From positions 19,047-83,046 of the forward strand of contig JAXLZK010000013.1 of the NCBI GenBank assembly GCA_046350935.1: DNA of 64,000 bases. The letters run 5' to 3'. This document shows positions 52,427-61,455 of the stretch, one piece after another. The DNA comes from Nitrobium sp046350935 (GTDB lineage Bacteria; Nitrospirota; Thermodesulfovibrionia; Thermodesulfovibrionales; Dissulfurispiraceae). A model generated the notes under the pieces. That model was not told the origin of the DNA. It saw only the letters and a list, made by a program, of their open reading frames with translations, and ran no database searches. Position 1 is the first letter of the stretch, and each line of letters opens with the position of its first letter. Position numbers and translations under genes: made by a program.

Positions 52427-53650
52427 TTACAGGTGCGCCAGGGTCTCCACCGGCTTCAGCCGCGCAGCCTTCAGTGCAGGATAGATGCCCGAAAGAAGGG
52501 CGGTCGCCAGCGTGACGGCGTTCGACACGAACAGGTCGCGGCAGAGGAGCCGCGCCTTCAGGATATGGCTCGTTGCAATATGCTGGTTTGCGCTGGTAAA
52601 GGCGGAAAGGTCTATGCCGTGGACGCCGAGATAGCGGCAGGCCACGGCACCCATGAGGCTCCCCACGGCGGACGCAATGGCGCCGAGGAGGAGGGATTCG
52701 AGCAGGATCATGATCACCACGCCGGCAGGGGGAGTTCCGATGGACGAGAGGATGCCGAACTCCTTGAACCTCTCGAAAACGATCATGGTCATGGTATTCG
52801 CAATGCCCAGGGCGACGATGGTGAAGACGATGAGAATCAGGAGATGCATGGTCGCATTGTTCAGATCGATGATCTGTTTCACGTCGGGCGCTATCTCTTC
52901 CCATGTCTGCACCTGGTAGTCCGCTGGGGGAAGCTCCTTGTGCAGCAGCGCGGCGAGCTCCCCCGCAGGGCGCGTCCCGCTGAGGACGGCTATCTCCGTC
53001 ACCATGCCCTCCGCATGCAGAAAGGCGCGCGCCTTCCCGAGAGGCAAGTAGACGTGGCTCCTGTCGAAGGAGGGGAGCTCGGTGCGGTAAATCCCCCGTA
53101 TGGTGAAGGTGCCGAAAACCGGCCTCCCCGACGCATCCTGTGCGGCGAGGGAGAGCGTGTCCCCCGGTCCGGCTCCGATGCCCTTCGCGAGGGCTTCTCC
53201 CACGAGAATGCCCTCTGCGTCTCCAAGATAGTCTCCCTTCACGATGCGCTCCGCGATGAAGGTGACGTCCGCCTCCTTCCGCGGATCGACGCCCGCCAGG
53301 AGGACCGCAGAGCTCCTCTGTCCCGAGAGCAGCAGGACCGGAGCTTTCAACCGGGGGCTGTAGAGAATGCCCTCCGTCCTCCCGAGGACGGCTTCCACCC
53401 GGTCCAGACCGGGCAGCGACCTGAGGGAGACGAGATTCGCCGCGTATCCCGCGGGATGGATCTGCGCGGAGCCGGTGTCGAGCCTGATCGTGCTCTCCTG
53501 TATCTCTCTGTGGAGCCCTGTCTTCAGTGCCTGAAAGATAAGGAGGCAGAAGACGCCGAACGAAATCGCCGTAATGGTGATGAATGAGCGCCGCCGGTTG
53601 CGCCGCACATTCCTCCAGGCTATCCGCGTATAGAGCAGCAGCGGCCTCAT
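52427..53650 (-). CDS. LolC/MacB-like ABC transporter permease
   Basis: 407 aa. An N-terminal helix (SFITITAISFGVFCLLIFQAL), a ~200-residue periplasmic domain, and three C-terminal helices with the FtsX-like motif GIANTMTMIVFERFKEFGILSSIG. This is the four-TM type VII ABC topology. Such transporters move lipids or lipoproteins, or act as mechanotransmitters. Immediately upstream (3 nt) is the isoprenoid-synthase-fold gene, which suggests a lipidic cargo. Confidence 0.87.
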   Translation of the reverse strand: MRPLLLYTRIAWRNVRRNRRRSFITITAISFGVFCLLIFQALKTGLHREIQESTIRLDTGSAQIHPAGYAANLVSLRSLPGLDRVEAVLGRTEGILYSPRLKAPVLLLSGQRSSAVLLAGVDPRKEADVTFIAERIVKGDYLGDAEGILVGEALAKGIGAGPGDTLSLAAQDASGRPVFGTFTIRGIYRTELPSFDRSHVYLPLGKARAFLHAEGMVTEIAVLSGTRPAGELAALLHKELPPADYQVQTWEEIAPDVKQIIDLNNATMHLLILIVFTIVALGIANTMTMIVFERFKEFGILSSIGTPPAGVVIMILLESLLLGAIASAVGSLMGAVACRYLGVHGIDLSAFTSANQHIATSHILKARLLCRDLFVSNAVTLATALLSGIYPALKAARLKPVETLAHL

Positions 53651-53653
53651 TCC

Positions 53654-54745
53654 CTATCCGCCCGCTCTCCTCCTCTTTCTCTCCCCGGGGAAGCGGCCGC
53701 CGGTGAGGGTGGAAGAGATCTCGTCGTTTTCAGGCAGAAGGCGGAGCAGGCTCCCCACCCCCCGTACGCGGAAGAGAAAGCGTATCAGGTCGAGCGCCTG
53801 CCGCCTGTCGAGCCAGAATCCGGCCCCGGCAAGAAGGGCAAACCCCTGGAGCGCCTCTCCTATCGCCCTCTCCATGACCTCCGCCACCGAGGCGCTGAAG
53901 AGGGTCTCCACAGGGGCGCCCGCGCGCCCTCTTTCTTCGAGGATCCCTTCGAGGGACCTCTTCTCCTTCTCCGTTCCCTCAAAAGAAATGAAGGACACGA
54001 GATAATTGTTCTTCTGCCCCCGGATATCCTCATAGAAGTCGGTGAGATCATCGATGACCTGGAGCGCCAGCCCAATGCGGTATACTCCCTCGTCCGCCTT
54101 TTCAAGAGCAGGGCGGGAATCTTTTTCGAGAATACGTGGCGCGATAAAGGCAAGCCGCAGGAGGTTGCCGCCCCGGTACATGTGTATGGAGGACAGAAGC
54201 TCGTCAGGAGGAAGAATTTCTATCTCCCGTCCCTCCTCTCCCGCCTCGCGCTCCCCGATCGGCACCAGTGCGCTGAAAATGCCGAGGTGGACGTTATCCC
54301 TCTCGGCCTTCGCGATCATGCCGCTCTCTGCGGCGTCGTCGAGCACCCCGAAAAGAAAGCGGTCGAAGAGGAGTATCTGCATGACGCTCTTGAAGCGGAC
54401 CGCGGTTTCCGGGAACGCCAGGGGGAGGAGCTCCTTGTATTCGTCGTCGAGGAGGTTGTCGGCGCCCGTCACAATACCCCGGATGGAGTGATTGACGACG
54501 CCGTACAGGAGGCGCCGCTCAGGGACGATGCCGAGGGACCGGTAGATAGCCAGGAAAAGGATCGAAAAGACATTGCGCTGCACATACCTGACCGGTCCCG
54601 GAGGAGCTTTCGGACGCGCCCGGTATTTTTTGTCGAGCAGGACCCCCATGCGACGCAGCACTTCCGCCTCCACCGCCTTATGCTCCTTGACGGAGGGGTA
54701 CAGCTTTTTCAGCAGGGACACGGGGATCATCCCTTCCCTCTCCAT
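53654..54745 (-). CDS. Class I isoprenoid-synthase-fold protein
   Basis: 363 aa, all-helical by appearance. A first acidic motif, ADNLLDDEYKEL (near 94-105), and a second, LQVIDDLTDFYEDI (near 240), resemble the two Asp-rich metal motifs of polyprenyl/squalene synthases; the second is a classic DDxxD, the first is non-canonical. Basic C-terminal tail. It may make or condense a prenyl diphosphate, but I cannot assign a product. It overlaps a methyltransferase gene by 19 nt and precedes a LolC-like permease. Confidence 0.68.
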   Translation of the reverse strand: MEREGMIPVSLLKKLYPSVKEHKAVEAEVLRRMGVLLDKKYRARPKAPPGPVRYVQRNVFSILFLAIYRSLGIVPERRLLYGVVNHSIRGIVTGADNLLDDEYKELLPLAFPETAVRFKSVMQILLFDRFLFGVLDDAAESGMIAKAERDNVHLGIFSALVPIGEREAGEEGREIEILPPDELLSSIHMYRGGNLLRLAFIAPRILEKDSRPALEKADEGVYRIGLALQVIDDLTDFYEDIRGQKNNYLVSFISFEGTEKEKRSLEGILEERGRAGAPVETLFSASVAEVMERAIGEALQGFALLAGAGFWLDRRQALDLIRFLFRVRGVGSLLRLLPENDEISSTLTGGRFPGERKRRRAGG

Positions 54746-55248
54746 GGGAGTGAAAAAGGGAAGAGGAAGGGGACCCTCTCCTTGTATGCGGGGAACTCCT
54801 GCGGGAATCTACGCGCCAGATGCGCCTCCTCCTTTTTCAAAAAGCGGACCTGCAGGAGGAGGAAGAGAGGATAGGCGATGCAGAGCGTCCCCGGGGAGTG
54901 CAAGAGGAGCACGATTCCGAGCGCCGCCGCATCGTACCCGAAAAACAGGGGGTGGCGGCAAAGGCGGTAGCTCCCCTGCGTGACCAGCTTCCGGGGCGGC
55001 GCCAGCGGATTGGGCGTCCCCTCGCCGTACCGCGCGAGGTCCTTCATAGCGACGGTGATGAGCCATACTCCCGAGAGGATCAGCAGCAGCGCCATCCCGG
55101 TAATGGTCCACTCCTTCCGAAAGGGAGACAGGTGAAGCAGGCGGTCCAGCACTATCCCGCCGAGCAGCACCGCTCCGGGAATAGAGACCCAGTAAACGAA
55201 GGCGTCGCGGATTTGCGCCCTGCGCAGTTTCTTTGGATCGGGAGGCAT
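54727..55248 (-). CDS. Isoprenylcysteine carboxyl methyltransferase-like membrane protein
   Basis: 173 aa with about four to five hydrophobic segments. The C-terminal half has LVTQGSYRLCRHPLFFGYDAAALG and a final KKEEAHLARRFPQEFPAYKERVPFLFP, the ICMT/PEMT AdoMet-binding signature. In bacteria such proteins methylate lipids or isoprenoid-linked groups; the adjacent isoprenoid-synthase-fold gene strengthens that reading. First gene of a four-gene operon with an ABC transporter. Confidence 0.82.
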   Translation of the reverse strand: MPPDPKKLRRAQIRDAFVYWVSIPGAVLLGGIVLDRLLHLSPFRKEWTITGMALLLILSGVWLITVAMKDLARYGEGTPNPLAPPRKLVTQGSYRLCRHPLFFGYDAAALGIVLLLHSPGTLCIAYPLFLLLQVRFLKKEEAHLARRFPQEFPAYKERVPFLFPFSLPWRGKG

Positions 55249-55308
55249 TGCCTATTATAGATCAAAAACAAAGAAATGTGCCGCATTCTCCCTTCAGCAG
55301 GAACAGTC

Positions 55309-55450
55309 TCAGCAGGGCGTGTACGCAGGGAGGATCACGGAGAACGTGCTTCCCGCCCCCTGTTCGCCTGCGACCCGTATTTCCCCCCCGTGCGCCTCTA
55401 TGATCGCCTGAGCGATGCTCAGGCCGAGCCCTGTTCCGCTGCGTCCGCCG
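55309..55450 (-). pseudogene. Histidine kinase C-terminal remnant
   Basis: A frame ending at TGA 55309 reads GRSGTGLGLSIAQAIIEAHG, GEIRVAGEQGAG, then STFSVILPAY, which is the G2 box and end of a HATPase domain. Only about 45 residues are left, with no DHp or N-box upstream, so it is a fragment. It abuts another fragment at 55451. Confidence 0.65.
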
Positions 55451-55780
55451 TTATCTATTAGTATAGGACAATTCCCCCTCTGCCCTTCCCTGTTTGTTCC
55501 TGTCCAGAAAGATAACTCTTTTCCAGAGGTGGTTCCCGCTCAGGGCGTGGAGGAAGACGGCACCGACATGGAGGACAAGGAACGCCGGGATGAGCACCTC
55601 TCCGGCTTCATGCAGCTCTTTTATCTCGTGGACAAGGCCCCGTGCCTTGCTGCCCGGCTCGAGATAAAGAAACAGGAGGGTTCCGGTGGTCATCATCCAC
55701 GAAAAGACCGCGATTCCGAACGTTTGGACCACCCCGGCCAGTCCCTGATGAGACGGGCGCTCGGGGAGGCGGAGCGTGCC
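55451..55780 (-). pseudogene. Truncated cytochrome b-like membrane protein
   Basis: From a GTG at 55732 the frame encodes 93 aa; the frame is open back to the helicase stop at 55781. It has two hydrophobic helices (TFGIAVFSWMMTTGTLLFLYL and LIPAFLVLHVGAVFLHAL) with histidines (HEIKELHEAGE, LHV, FLHAL) arranged like the C-terminal haem-ligand half of b561-type cytochromes. An N-terminal half is missing, so it is probably a remnant. A very small intact haem protein is the alternative. Confidence 0.5.
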
Positions 55781-58330
55781 CTACCGGCCGGACGGTTTGG
55801 TGCGGCGCGTCGGTGCGGCATTCCACGGATCGTCCGGCCAGGGATGCTTGGGGTAGCGCCCTTTCAGTTCTTTTTTCACCTGGTGGTAGCTCCCGTTCCA
55901 GAACCCCTTCAGGTCCTGCGTGATCTGGACGGGTCTGCGCGCCGGGGAAAGGAGATGGAGGAGCACCTTCAGCCGTCCCCCGGCCACGGAAGGAGTATCG
56001 GCGAGGCCGAACATCTCCTGCAGCTTGACGGCGAGCACCGGGAGCTCTCCCGCAGTATAGTCGAGCGCCACGCGATGGCCGCTGGGCACGGCAAGAGACG
56101 AGGGCGCCCGCTCGTCGAGGAGCCGCAGCTGCGCCCAGGAAAGCTGCGCCGTGAGCGCGGGGAGGAGCTCGAGGCCGGCGAGGTCCCGGCCGGTGCGTAT
56201 GCCGCCGAGCCAGGGGGCAAGCCATTCCTCCGGGGAGCCGAGGAGCCGCCCTTCAGAGAGGTCCGGCCAGGCTTCCTCCGGGAAGGCCCTCCTCAGCAGG
56301 GCAACCCGCCCCAGGAATTGCCGGGCCTCCCTGCTGAAAGAGAGCAAAACGGGGTTTGCGCGGACCGCTTCGCACAGGAGGGGGACCGCTTCAGCGTCTG
56401 AAGGGGAGAAGGGCTTTACCGAAAGGGGCACCGCACCGAGCCGCTCTTCCAGGGCGGCGGCAATCCTGCCCTCCTCTTTGTTCCACGCAACGCGCCGCAG
56501 AGTCTCGATGCGGCCGGCACACTCCCTGCGGATCACTTCTTCGGTGAGCGGGGCGGCGATATGCACGACCCCCTCTGCCCCCTCCCCCGCATCCAGGGCA
56601 GCGGCAACGAGAAAAGGGCTCCGGCTCATCGTACTTGCAGGGGAGACCCGTACGCCCCGGCCCTGCACCAGGAGGAAGCGGCCCTCCCCCTCTTCCCGCC
56701 TTATGGCGACCCTTTCGGGAAAGGCGGACAAAAGAAGACGGGAGGCGAGCTCAGGGGTATCCGCGCCCTTCTCCGCCGCGCCGCCGCCCGGCCTTTTTCC
56801 CGCTTTCGGCAGCAGGCGCAGAAGCTGCCCTGCTGTCCTCTCCACCGCACGCAGCGCCCAGGGATCGGCCCCGCCGGACGCTTCCTTTTGCCTGCGCCCT
56901 GCGTGCAGAAGCAGGAGCCTTTCCTGAATATCCGGGTCTCCCGCCGCTCTCCCGCGCTCTGTTGCCGTGCGGCGGAGGAGATCCCTCTCCGAAAGAAGGG
57001 CCGCGAGGTCAGCGCCGAGGCGGGGGGCCCCGAGCGCTGCGGCCCGCAGCAGCAGGCGGGCCAGGCGGGGAGGAAGGGGCAAGCGGGCCATCTTCGCGCC
57101 GTCGGGAGTCGCCGAACCCGCCGGGTCGAGGGCGCCCAGGTCCATGAGCAAACGCCGGGATGCCTCCCAGGCGGCAGCGGGGGGGGCATCAAGCCAAGAG
57201 AGCGCCGCAGGGTCCCTCACTCCCCAGACCGCAAGTTCGAGGACGAGGGACGTGAGGTCCGACACGAGCATTTCCGGTGGGGTATAGGGAATCAGGGAGT
57301 GGAAGGCATGGCGGCTGTAGAGGCGATAGCAGACGCCGGGGCCGAGCCGGCCGGCCCTGCCCTTCCGCTGCTCGGCCGAGGCCCTCGATACCGCCGCCGT
57401 GAGCAGCCGGTTCATGCCGGTGGCCGGATCGTACCGGAGCCTCCGGGTCAGGCCGCTGTCGATGACGCACCGCACACCCTCGATCGTCAGGCTCGTCTCG
57501 GCTATGTTGGTCGCAAGAACGATCTTTCGCGTCCGGGACGGGAGGAGGGCGCGCTCCTGCTCTTCAAAAGGGAGATCGCCGTACAAGGGATGGAGCGTGA
57601 TCCCCGCTCCCCCGTGCTCCGCCACCGGCCGCAGCGCCTCGCTGCTTGAGCGTATCTCGCCCGATCCGGGCAGAAAGACGAGGATGTCTCCCTGTGTTTC
57701 CCGCAGCGCCGTCCTCACCGCATCGGCGGTCCGCTCAGGAAGAGGCCTTTCCCGCCTGTCGCTCAGGTAGCGCTCCTCCACGGGGAACGCCCTGCCCTCC
57801 GCGGTGATGACCGGAGCGCCCCCCAGAAGGTCCGCAACAGGTCCGCACTCGAGCGTCGCCGACATGACGAGGATTTTGAGGTCTTCCCGCAGGCTCCCGC
57901 GCAGATCGAGGCAGAGGGCGAGCGCCAGGTCGGCATGAAGGCTCCGCTCGTGGAATTCGTCGAAGATGACTACGGCGATGCCGTCGAGTCCGGGATCGGC
58001 CTGAATACGCCGGGTGAGAATGCCTTCGGTGACCACCTCGACGCGCGTCCTCTCCGTTGTTTTCGCGTCAAAGCGTATTGAATAGCCGACGGTCTCCCCC
58101 ACCTCTTCCCCGAGGGTGCGGGCCATCCAGCGGGCCGCGGAGACCGCTGCGATTCTGCGGGGCTCGAGCATCATGATACGCCCTTTTTCGGGCGGCAGGA
58201 TGTCGAGGAGGGCCAGAGGGACCCGGGTCGTCTTGCCTGCGCCGGGCGGCGCGTGCAGCACCACTGCAGCGTGCCTGCGCACCGCCTCTTTCAACCGGGG
58301 AAGGAGAGCGTCGATGGGATACGAGGTCAT
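55781..58330 (-). CDS. hrpB: ATP-dependent helicase HrpB
   Basis: 849 aa DEAH-type helicase. Walker A APPGAGKTT near 28-36, DEFH box (FDEFHERSLHADLAL), motif III MSATLE, and motif VI QRKGRAGR. The C-terminal ~300 residues are HrpB-specific. Function in most bacteria is unclear; RNA or nucleoprotein remodelling is assumed. It is transcribed divergently from a methyltransferase gene. Confidence 0.93.
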   Translation of the reverse strand: MTSYPIDALLPRLKEAVRRHAAVVLHAPPGAGKTTRVPLALLDILPPEKGRIMMLEPRRIAAVSAARWMARTLGEEVGETVGYSIRFDAKTTERTRVEVVTEGILTRRIQADPGLDGIAVVIFDEFHERSLHADLALALCLDLRGSLREDLKILVMSATLECGPVADLLGGAPVITAEGRAFPVEERYLSDRRERPLPERTADAVRTALRETQGDILVFLPGSGEIRSSSEALRPVAEHGGAGITLHPLYGDLPFEEQERALLPSRTRKIVLATNIAETSLTIEGVRCVIDSGLTRRLRYDPATGMNRLLTAAVSRASAEQRKGRAGRLGPGVCYRLYSRHAFHSLIPYTPPEMLVSDLTSLVLELAVWGVRDPAALSWLDAPPAAAWEASRRLLMDLGALDPAGSATPDGAKMARLPLPPRLARLLLRAAALGAPRLGADLAALLSERDLLRRTATERGRAAGDPDIQERLLLLHAGRRQKEASGGADPWALRAVERTAGQLLRLLPKAGKRPGGGAAEKGADTPELASRLLLSAFPERVAIRREEGEGRFLLVQGRGVRVSPASTMSRSPFLVAAALDAGEGAEGVVHIAAPLTEEVIRRECAGRIETLRRVAWNKEEGRIAAALEERLGAVPLSVKPFSPSDAEAVPLLCEAVRANPVLLSFSREARQFLGRVALLRRAFPEEAWPDLSEGRLLGSPEEWLAPWLGGIRTGRDLAGLELLPALTAQLSWAQLRLLDERAPSSLAVPSGHRVALDYTAGELPVLAVKLQEMFGLADTPSVAGGRLKVLLHLLSPARRPVQITQDLKGFWNGSYHQVKKELKGRYPKHPWPDDPWNAAPTRRTKPSGR

Positions 58331-58426
58331 TGCCGCAGGAGAATCCTGAAAAAGTCCATAGTCCTTTTATTGTAGCATGCCGGGAGCATGCTCTCTTCGT
58401 GCTCGCCTCTTTCCGGCGCGGCACGG

Positions 58427-58438
58427 TATACTACTCCT
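58427..58438 (+). promoter_or_regulatory. Possible -10 element giving a leaderless start
   Basis: TATACT (58427-58432) is followed by ACTCCT and then ATG 58439, with no Shine-Dalgarno. The -35 is weak, so this is tentative. Confidence 0.3.
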
Positions 58439-59116
58439 ATGAATCTCACTCCGCTGCACGGGCCCCCCGACTTCTGGAACCGCTTCGCGCCCTGGTACGA
58501 AAAGTGGCTCAGCCGCGGGGCGTACCATTTCGAGATCATGCAGGAGCTCGGCGGGATGGTGGAGCCGGGATGGCGGATACTCGACGTCGGGGCGGGGACG
58601 GGAGCGCTCGCCATCCCCCTCTCGTCGCTCGGCTGTTTTGTGCGGGCTCTTGAGCCCTCGGCGGGCATGAGGGATTTCCTCAGTGCAAAGCTCTACTCTT
58701 TCGGCATCGAAAACGCCAGGGTTCTTGCACAGCGCTGGGAGGACTTTCAGATGGAGGAGGAAACCGATCTGCTCGTCGCCTGCAACAGCCTCCATCTCAC
58801 CGCCGGAGGGATATCCGGAGGAATGCACAAGGCTTTCTCCTCGGGAGCGGAGCATGTTGCCCTCATTACGGAAATCAACCAGGGCATTCCCCTTGACTTC
58901 AGGGAGATCGACGCTCTTCAGAGCGGCTATGATTTCCTTTTCATCAAAAATCACCGGGTGGACAGCAGCTTTCATTTCGAGAGCATGGATGAGGTGGAAG
59001 AGCTGCAGCACTTCCTGGACAGGGAGATCCTCGTGCACCTGGAGGACGGTTGTCCTGTGCAGCGCGACAGCACGGATGTCGCGGTCGTGTGGTGGGAGAA
59101 AAGAAAAAGCCGGTGA
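58439..59116 (+). CDS. Class I SAM-dependent methyltransferase
   Basis: 225 aa from ATG 58439. ILDVGAGTGALAIPLSSLG is the AdoMet motif I; LEPSAGM and the LLVACNSLHL segment follow in the expected order. The N-terminal NRFAPWYEKWLSRGAYHF is common in small-molecule methyltransferases. Upstream in-frame codons cross the probable promoter. Substrate unknown, with no functional neighbours. Confidence 0.8.
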   Translation: MNLTPLHGPPDFWNRFAPWYEKWLSRGAYHFEIMQELGGMVEPGWRILDVGAGTGALAIPLSSLGCFVRALEPSAGMRDFLSAKLYSFGIENARVLAQRWEDFQMEEETDLLVACNSLHLTAGGISGGMHKAFSSGAEHVALITEINQGIPLDFREIDALQSGYDFLFIKNHRVDSSFHFESMDEVEELQHFLDREILVHLEDGCPVQRDSTDVAVVWWEKRKSR

Positions 59117-59171
59117 GTCCCCTCCTCCCTTCCTTCCGTACCAGCCGTACCGGCGCAGGCGTGCTACGGAG

Positions 59172-59702
59172 CTAATTTCCCCGCATGTGCATGAAAAGGG
59201 CGTCCCAAAGGGACTCCAGCGAGCCGTACCGCCGGTAAATCGCGTTCCTGGCTGACTCGAAGCCGATGGCGGACCATTCGGGCATTTCATGGACGTGCTC
59301 AACAACCCGTTCGAAAAAGTAATTGATCTCGCTGTCCGCTATCACACTGATCACCCTTTCCCGCTCCACGGAGTCCCCGTAAAAATGAAAAGTGATCTGC
59401 CCCTGTTCCGCCATGACTTCGAAGGGGCGCTCGGTTGTCTCCCGGTAATAATTCCACCAGGTCTCGTAGGTCCTGTCAGGATCGTACGCAATGCGAAACA
59501 TCACCACCACTGCCGCCACGCCGCCCACCTCGATGAGGGCCGGACGGAGCGATACGGCCGGGTTCTGTGGAAAACCCGCAATGGCCGCCGATTTCTCCCT
59601 GATCACGAAGTCCACCGAAAGCCCCTGCCCAGGCTGCTGGAAAACGCAATAGAACGCCTTCCCCGGCGCACAGTGCGCCAATACTTCCGCGATATTCCTC
59701 AT
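59172..59702 (-). CDS. Hypothetical protein
   Basis: 176 aa from ATG 59702 behind GGGAGGGAAACACC; a longer start at 59771 would add a hydrophobic 23-residue leader resembling a signal peptide, without a good binding site. The sequence is soluble-looking with no motif I recognise. Aromatic-rich patches (TYETWWNYYRETTERPF, ITFHFYGDS) suggest a beta fold. No operon partner. Confidence 0.6.
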   Translation of the reverse strand: MRNIAEVLAHCAPGKAFYCVFQQPGQGLSVDFVIREKSAAIAGFPQNPAVSLRPALIEVGGVAAVVVMFRIAYDPDRTYETWWNYYRETTERPFEVMAEQGQITFHFYGDSVERERVISVIADSEINYFFERVVEHVHEMPEWSAIGFESARNAIYRRYGSLESLWDALFMHMRGN

Positions 59703-59951
59703 GGTGTTTCCCTCCCCGGTCACGAAGACCGCGCGTAACAGGACGAAGATAAACAGGACGAGGATGCGCATATAGTGTTTCTTACTCTAATTGTCCTCCG
59801 AATCGGGCAGTAAGTCAAAGGGAGCAGAGGGAGCGCCCGGAAGAAGCGATCCGCTCGTCGAAGGAGCCCCTGCCGCCCTTGCAATTCCGGCCCCGTCTGG
59901 TATGATTCTTTCAAGGGGGGATGAGGCGGAGGCCTGATACGGAGGGGTGCT

Positions 59952-60978
59952 ATGACCGTCGAAGAGCTGCACGACATCTCCGCCCTCGCCGCGCTCGCCC
60001 AGGAATGGTCGGAGCTGTGGGAGCGTTGTCCGTCCGCAACGCCCTTCCAGTCTCCCGAATGGCTCCTCCCCTGGTGGAAGTATTTCGGGCAGGACGGTCT
60101 CATGACCCTCACCGTACGCCGCCGGGGACGCCTGGCCGGAGTCGCCCCCCTCTTCCGCTTCAAACATCCGGAGTGCGGCTGCCGCCACGTAGCGCTGCTG
60201 GGAAGCGGTATTTCCGACTACCTGGACTTCCTCATGGAGCCCGACGCGGCAGAGGAGGGAACGCGGCGGGTGTTCGCCTATCTGCTGTCGCAGAAAGCAC
60301 GGTGGGACAGAGGAGATTTTCAGGAGCTCCGCGCGGCATCCCCTCTCCTCTCCCTTCCCGCTCTTCCCGGACTGCATCTGCAGAGTACGGCGATGGAAGC
60401 CTGCCCCGTTCTCGTCCTGCCGAAAACCGTCTCCGCTTTCAGGGAAGGGCTCACAGCCCGTTTCCGGAAAGAATTGCGCTACACAGGAAACAGCATTGCG
60501 CGCGCGGGCGGAGCCTGCAGCGCAGCGGCTACCGGAGCGACGCGCCTCGAATTCCTGGAGGCGCTCTTCCGCCTTCACCGCGCCGCCTGGGAGGAGAGAA
60601 AGGAGAGCGGCGTTCTTNNNNNNNNNNCTCGAGCGCGGCTGGCTCAGGCTCCGCGTGCTGTATCTCGCAGGGGAGATCAGCGCCGTTCTTTATTCATTTG
60701 CAGCCCGGGGGCGCCTGTACTGCTATCTGAGCGGGTTCGACCCAGGATACGCCCCGTACAGCCCCGGAAAATTCATTATGTGGCGCGCCATCGAGGATGC
60801 CATCGACGAGGGGATGAGGGAGTTCGACTTCCTGCGGGGAAAGGAGAAGTACAAATATGCATGGGGCCCGCAAAACCGCACCAATTACCGGCTCTCCCTG
60901 TGGCACTCCCCCTCCTGCCCCCGCCGGGCGCTTTCGGAACGGCGGAAGGAGAGCCCTGAGCCGCCTTTCATCCTGTAA
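59952..60978 (+). CDS. FemAB/BioF2-like GNAT acyltransferase, interrupted by a 10-N gap
   Basis: Start behind ACGGAGGGGTGCT. The N-terminal part (WELCPSATPFQSPEW-type: ERCPSATPFQSPEWLLPWWK) and the C-terminal GNAT half (AVLYSFAARGRLYCYLSGFDP, then KFIMWRAIEDAIDEGM, DFLRGKEKYKYAWG) match the CelD/BioF2 acetyltransferase family common in exopolysaccharide and cellulose loci. The gap at 60618-60627 breaks the frame, but both halves are coherent and the product would be about 340 aa. Role probably in surface polymer or peptidoglycan modification. Confidence 0.78.
60618..60627. other. Assembly gap (10 N)
   Basis: Ten N bases within the acyltransferase gene. The downstream half resumes in a different frame, so the true gap size is not 10 or a base is missing. 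Confidence 0.98.
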
Positions 60979-61026
60979 GGCCGCCGTCGCCGCCCCCTTT
61001 CTTTCCGATCTCTACCCGCTCCCGGT

Positions 61027-61056
61027 TTGACAACTTTCTCCGACATGGATTATATT
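61027..61056 (+). promoter_or_regulatory. Predicted sigma70 promoter of the small zinc-ribbon gene
   Basis: TTGACA (61027-61032) with TATATT (61051-61056), spacer 18 nt. The following leader to the gene at 61230 is about 165 nt with no other gene. Confidence 0.55.
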
Positions 61057-61229
61057 TCTAAGTTTGTGACGTTTCCACTTACCAGTCCTTTTCTGTACTC
61101 GTCCGCCTCCGAAAAGAGGGGGCGCGCAGCAAGGGACCCACTACCGGGGAATGCATGCGGATACCGGGGTGCGCAGCCCTATCCTATAGTCCTGCGCGCC
61201 CGATACGATCGATGAAAGGAGGAAGTATC

Positions 61230-61388
61230 ATGGCAGAAAAAGGAAAGTCGAAGACCGACGTGGCGGCAAGGGCGGAGAACAAGGGAAAAGGGCAGCACTG
61301 CCGCCTCTGCGGCAATAAGGTCGATGTCGTTATGGCCGTTTCCCCGTCCGGGAAGAAAAAGATGAGACGCGTGTGCTGCGGAGAATAG
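61230..61388 (+). CDS. 52-residue zinc-ribbon-like protein
   Basis: ATG 61230 follows AAAGGAGGAAGTATC. The N-terminus is Lys-rich and the rest has CRLC (24-27) and a CC pair (49-50), four cysteines that can hold a zinc. The highly basic GKKKMRR before the last pair suggests nucleic-acid or ribosome contact. Strong promoter and binding site support a real gene. I do not recognise a named family. Confidence 0.62.
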   Translation: MAEKGKSKTDVAARAENKGKGQHCRLCGNKVDVVMAVSPSGKKKMRRVCCGE

Positions 61389-61455
61389 CGACCCTCTCCG
61401 GCGGTGTGGGGCAAGGGGACACCCCCCTCTGCCCCCGTACGCCCTCTGTTTCGTA

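Noticed and set aside
54727..55248. NnrU or generic DUF call for the ICMT-like protein
   Set aside because: The YRLCRHPLFFGY and EEAHL...FPAYKERVP segments match the ICMT/PEMT methyltransferase signature better.
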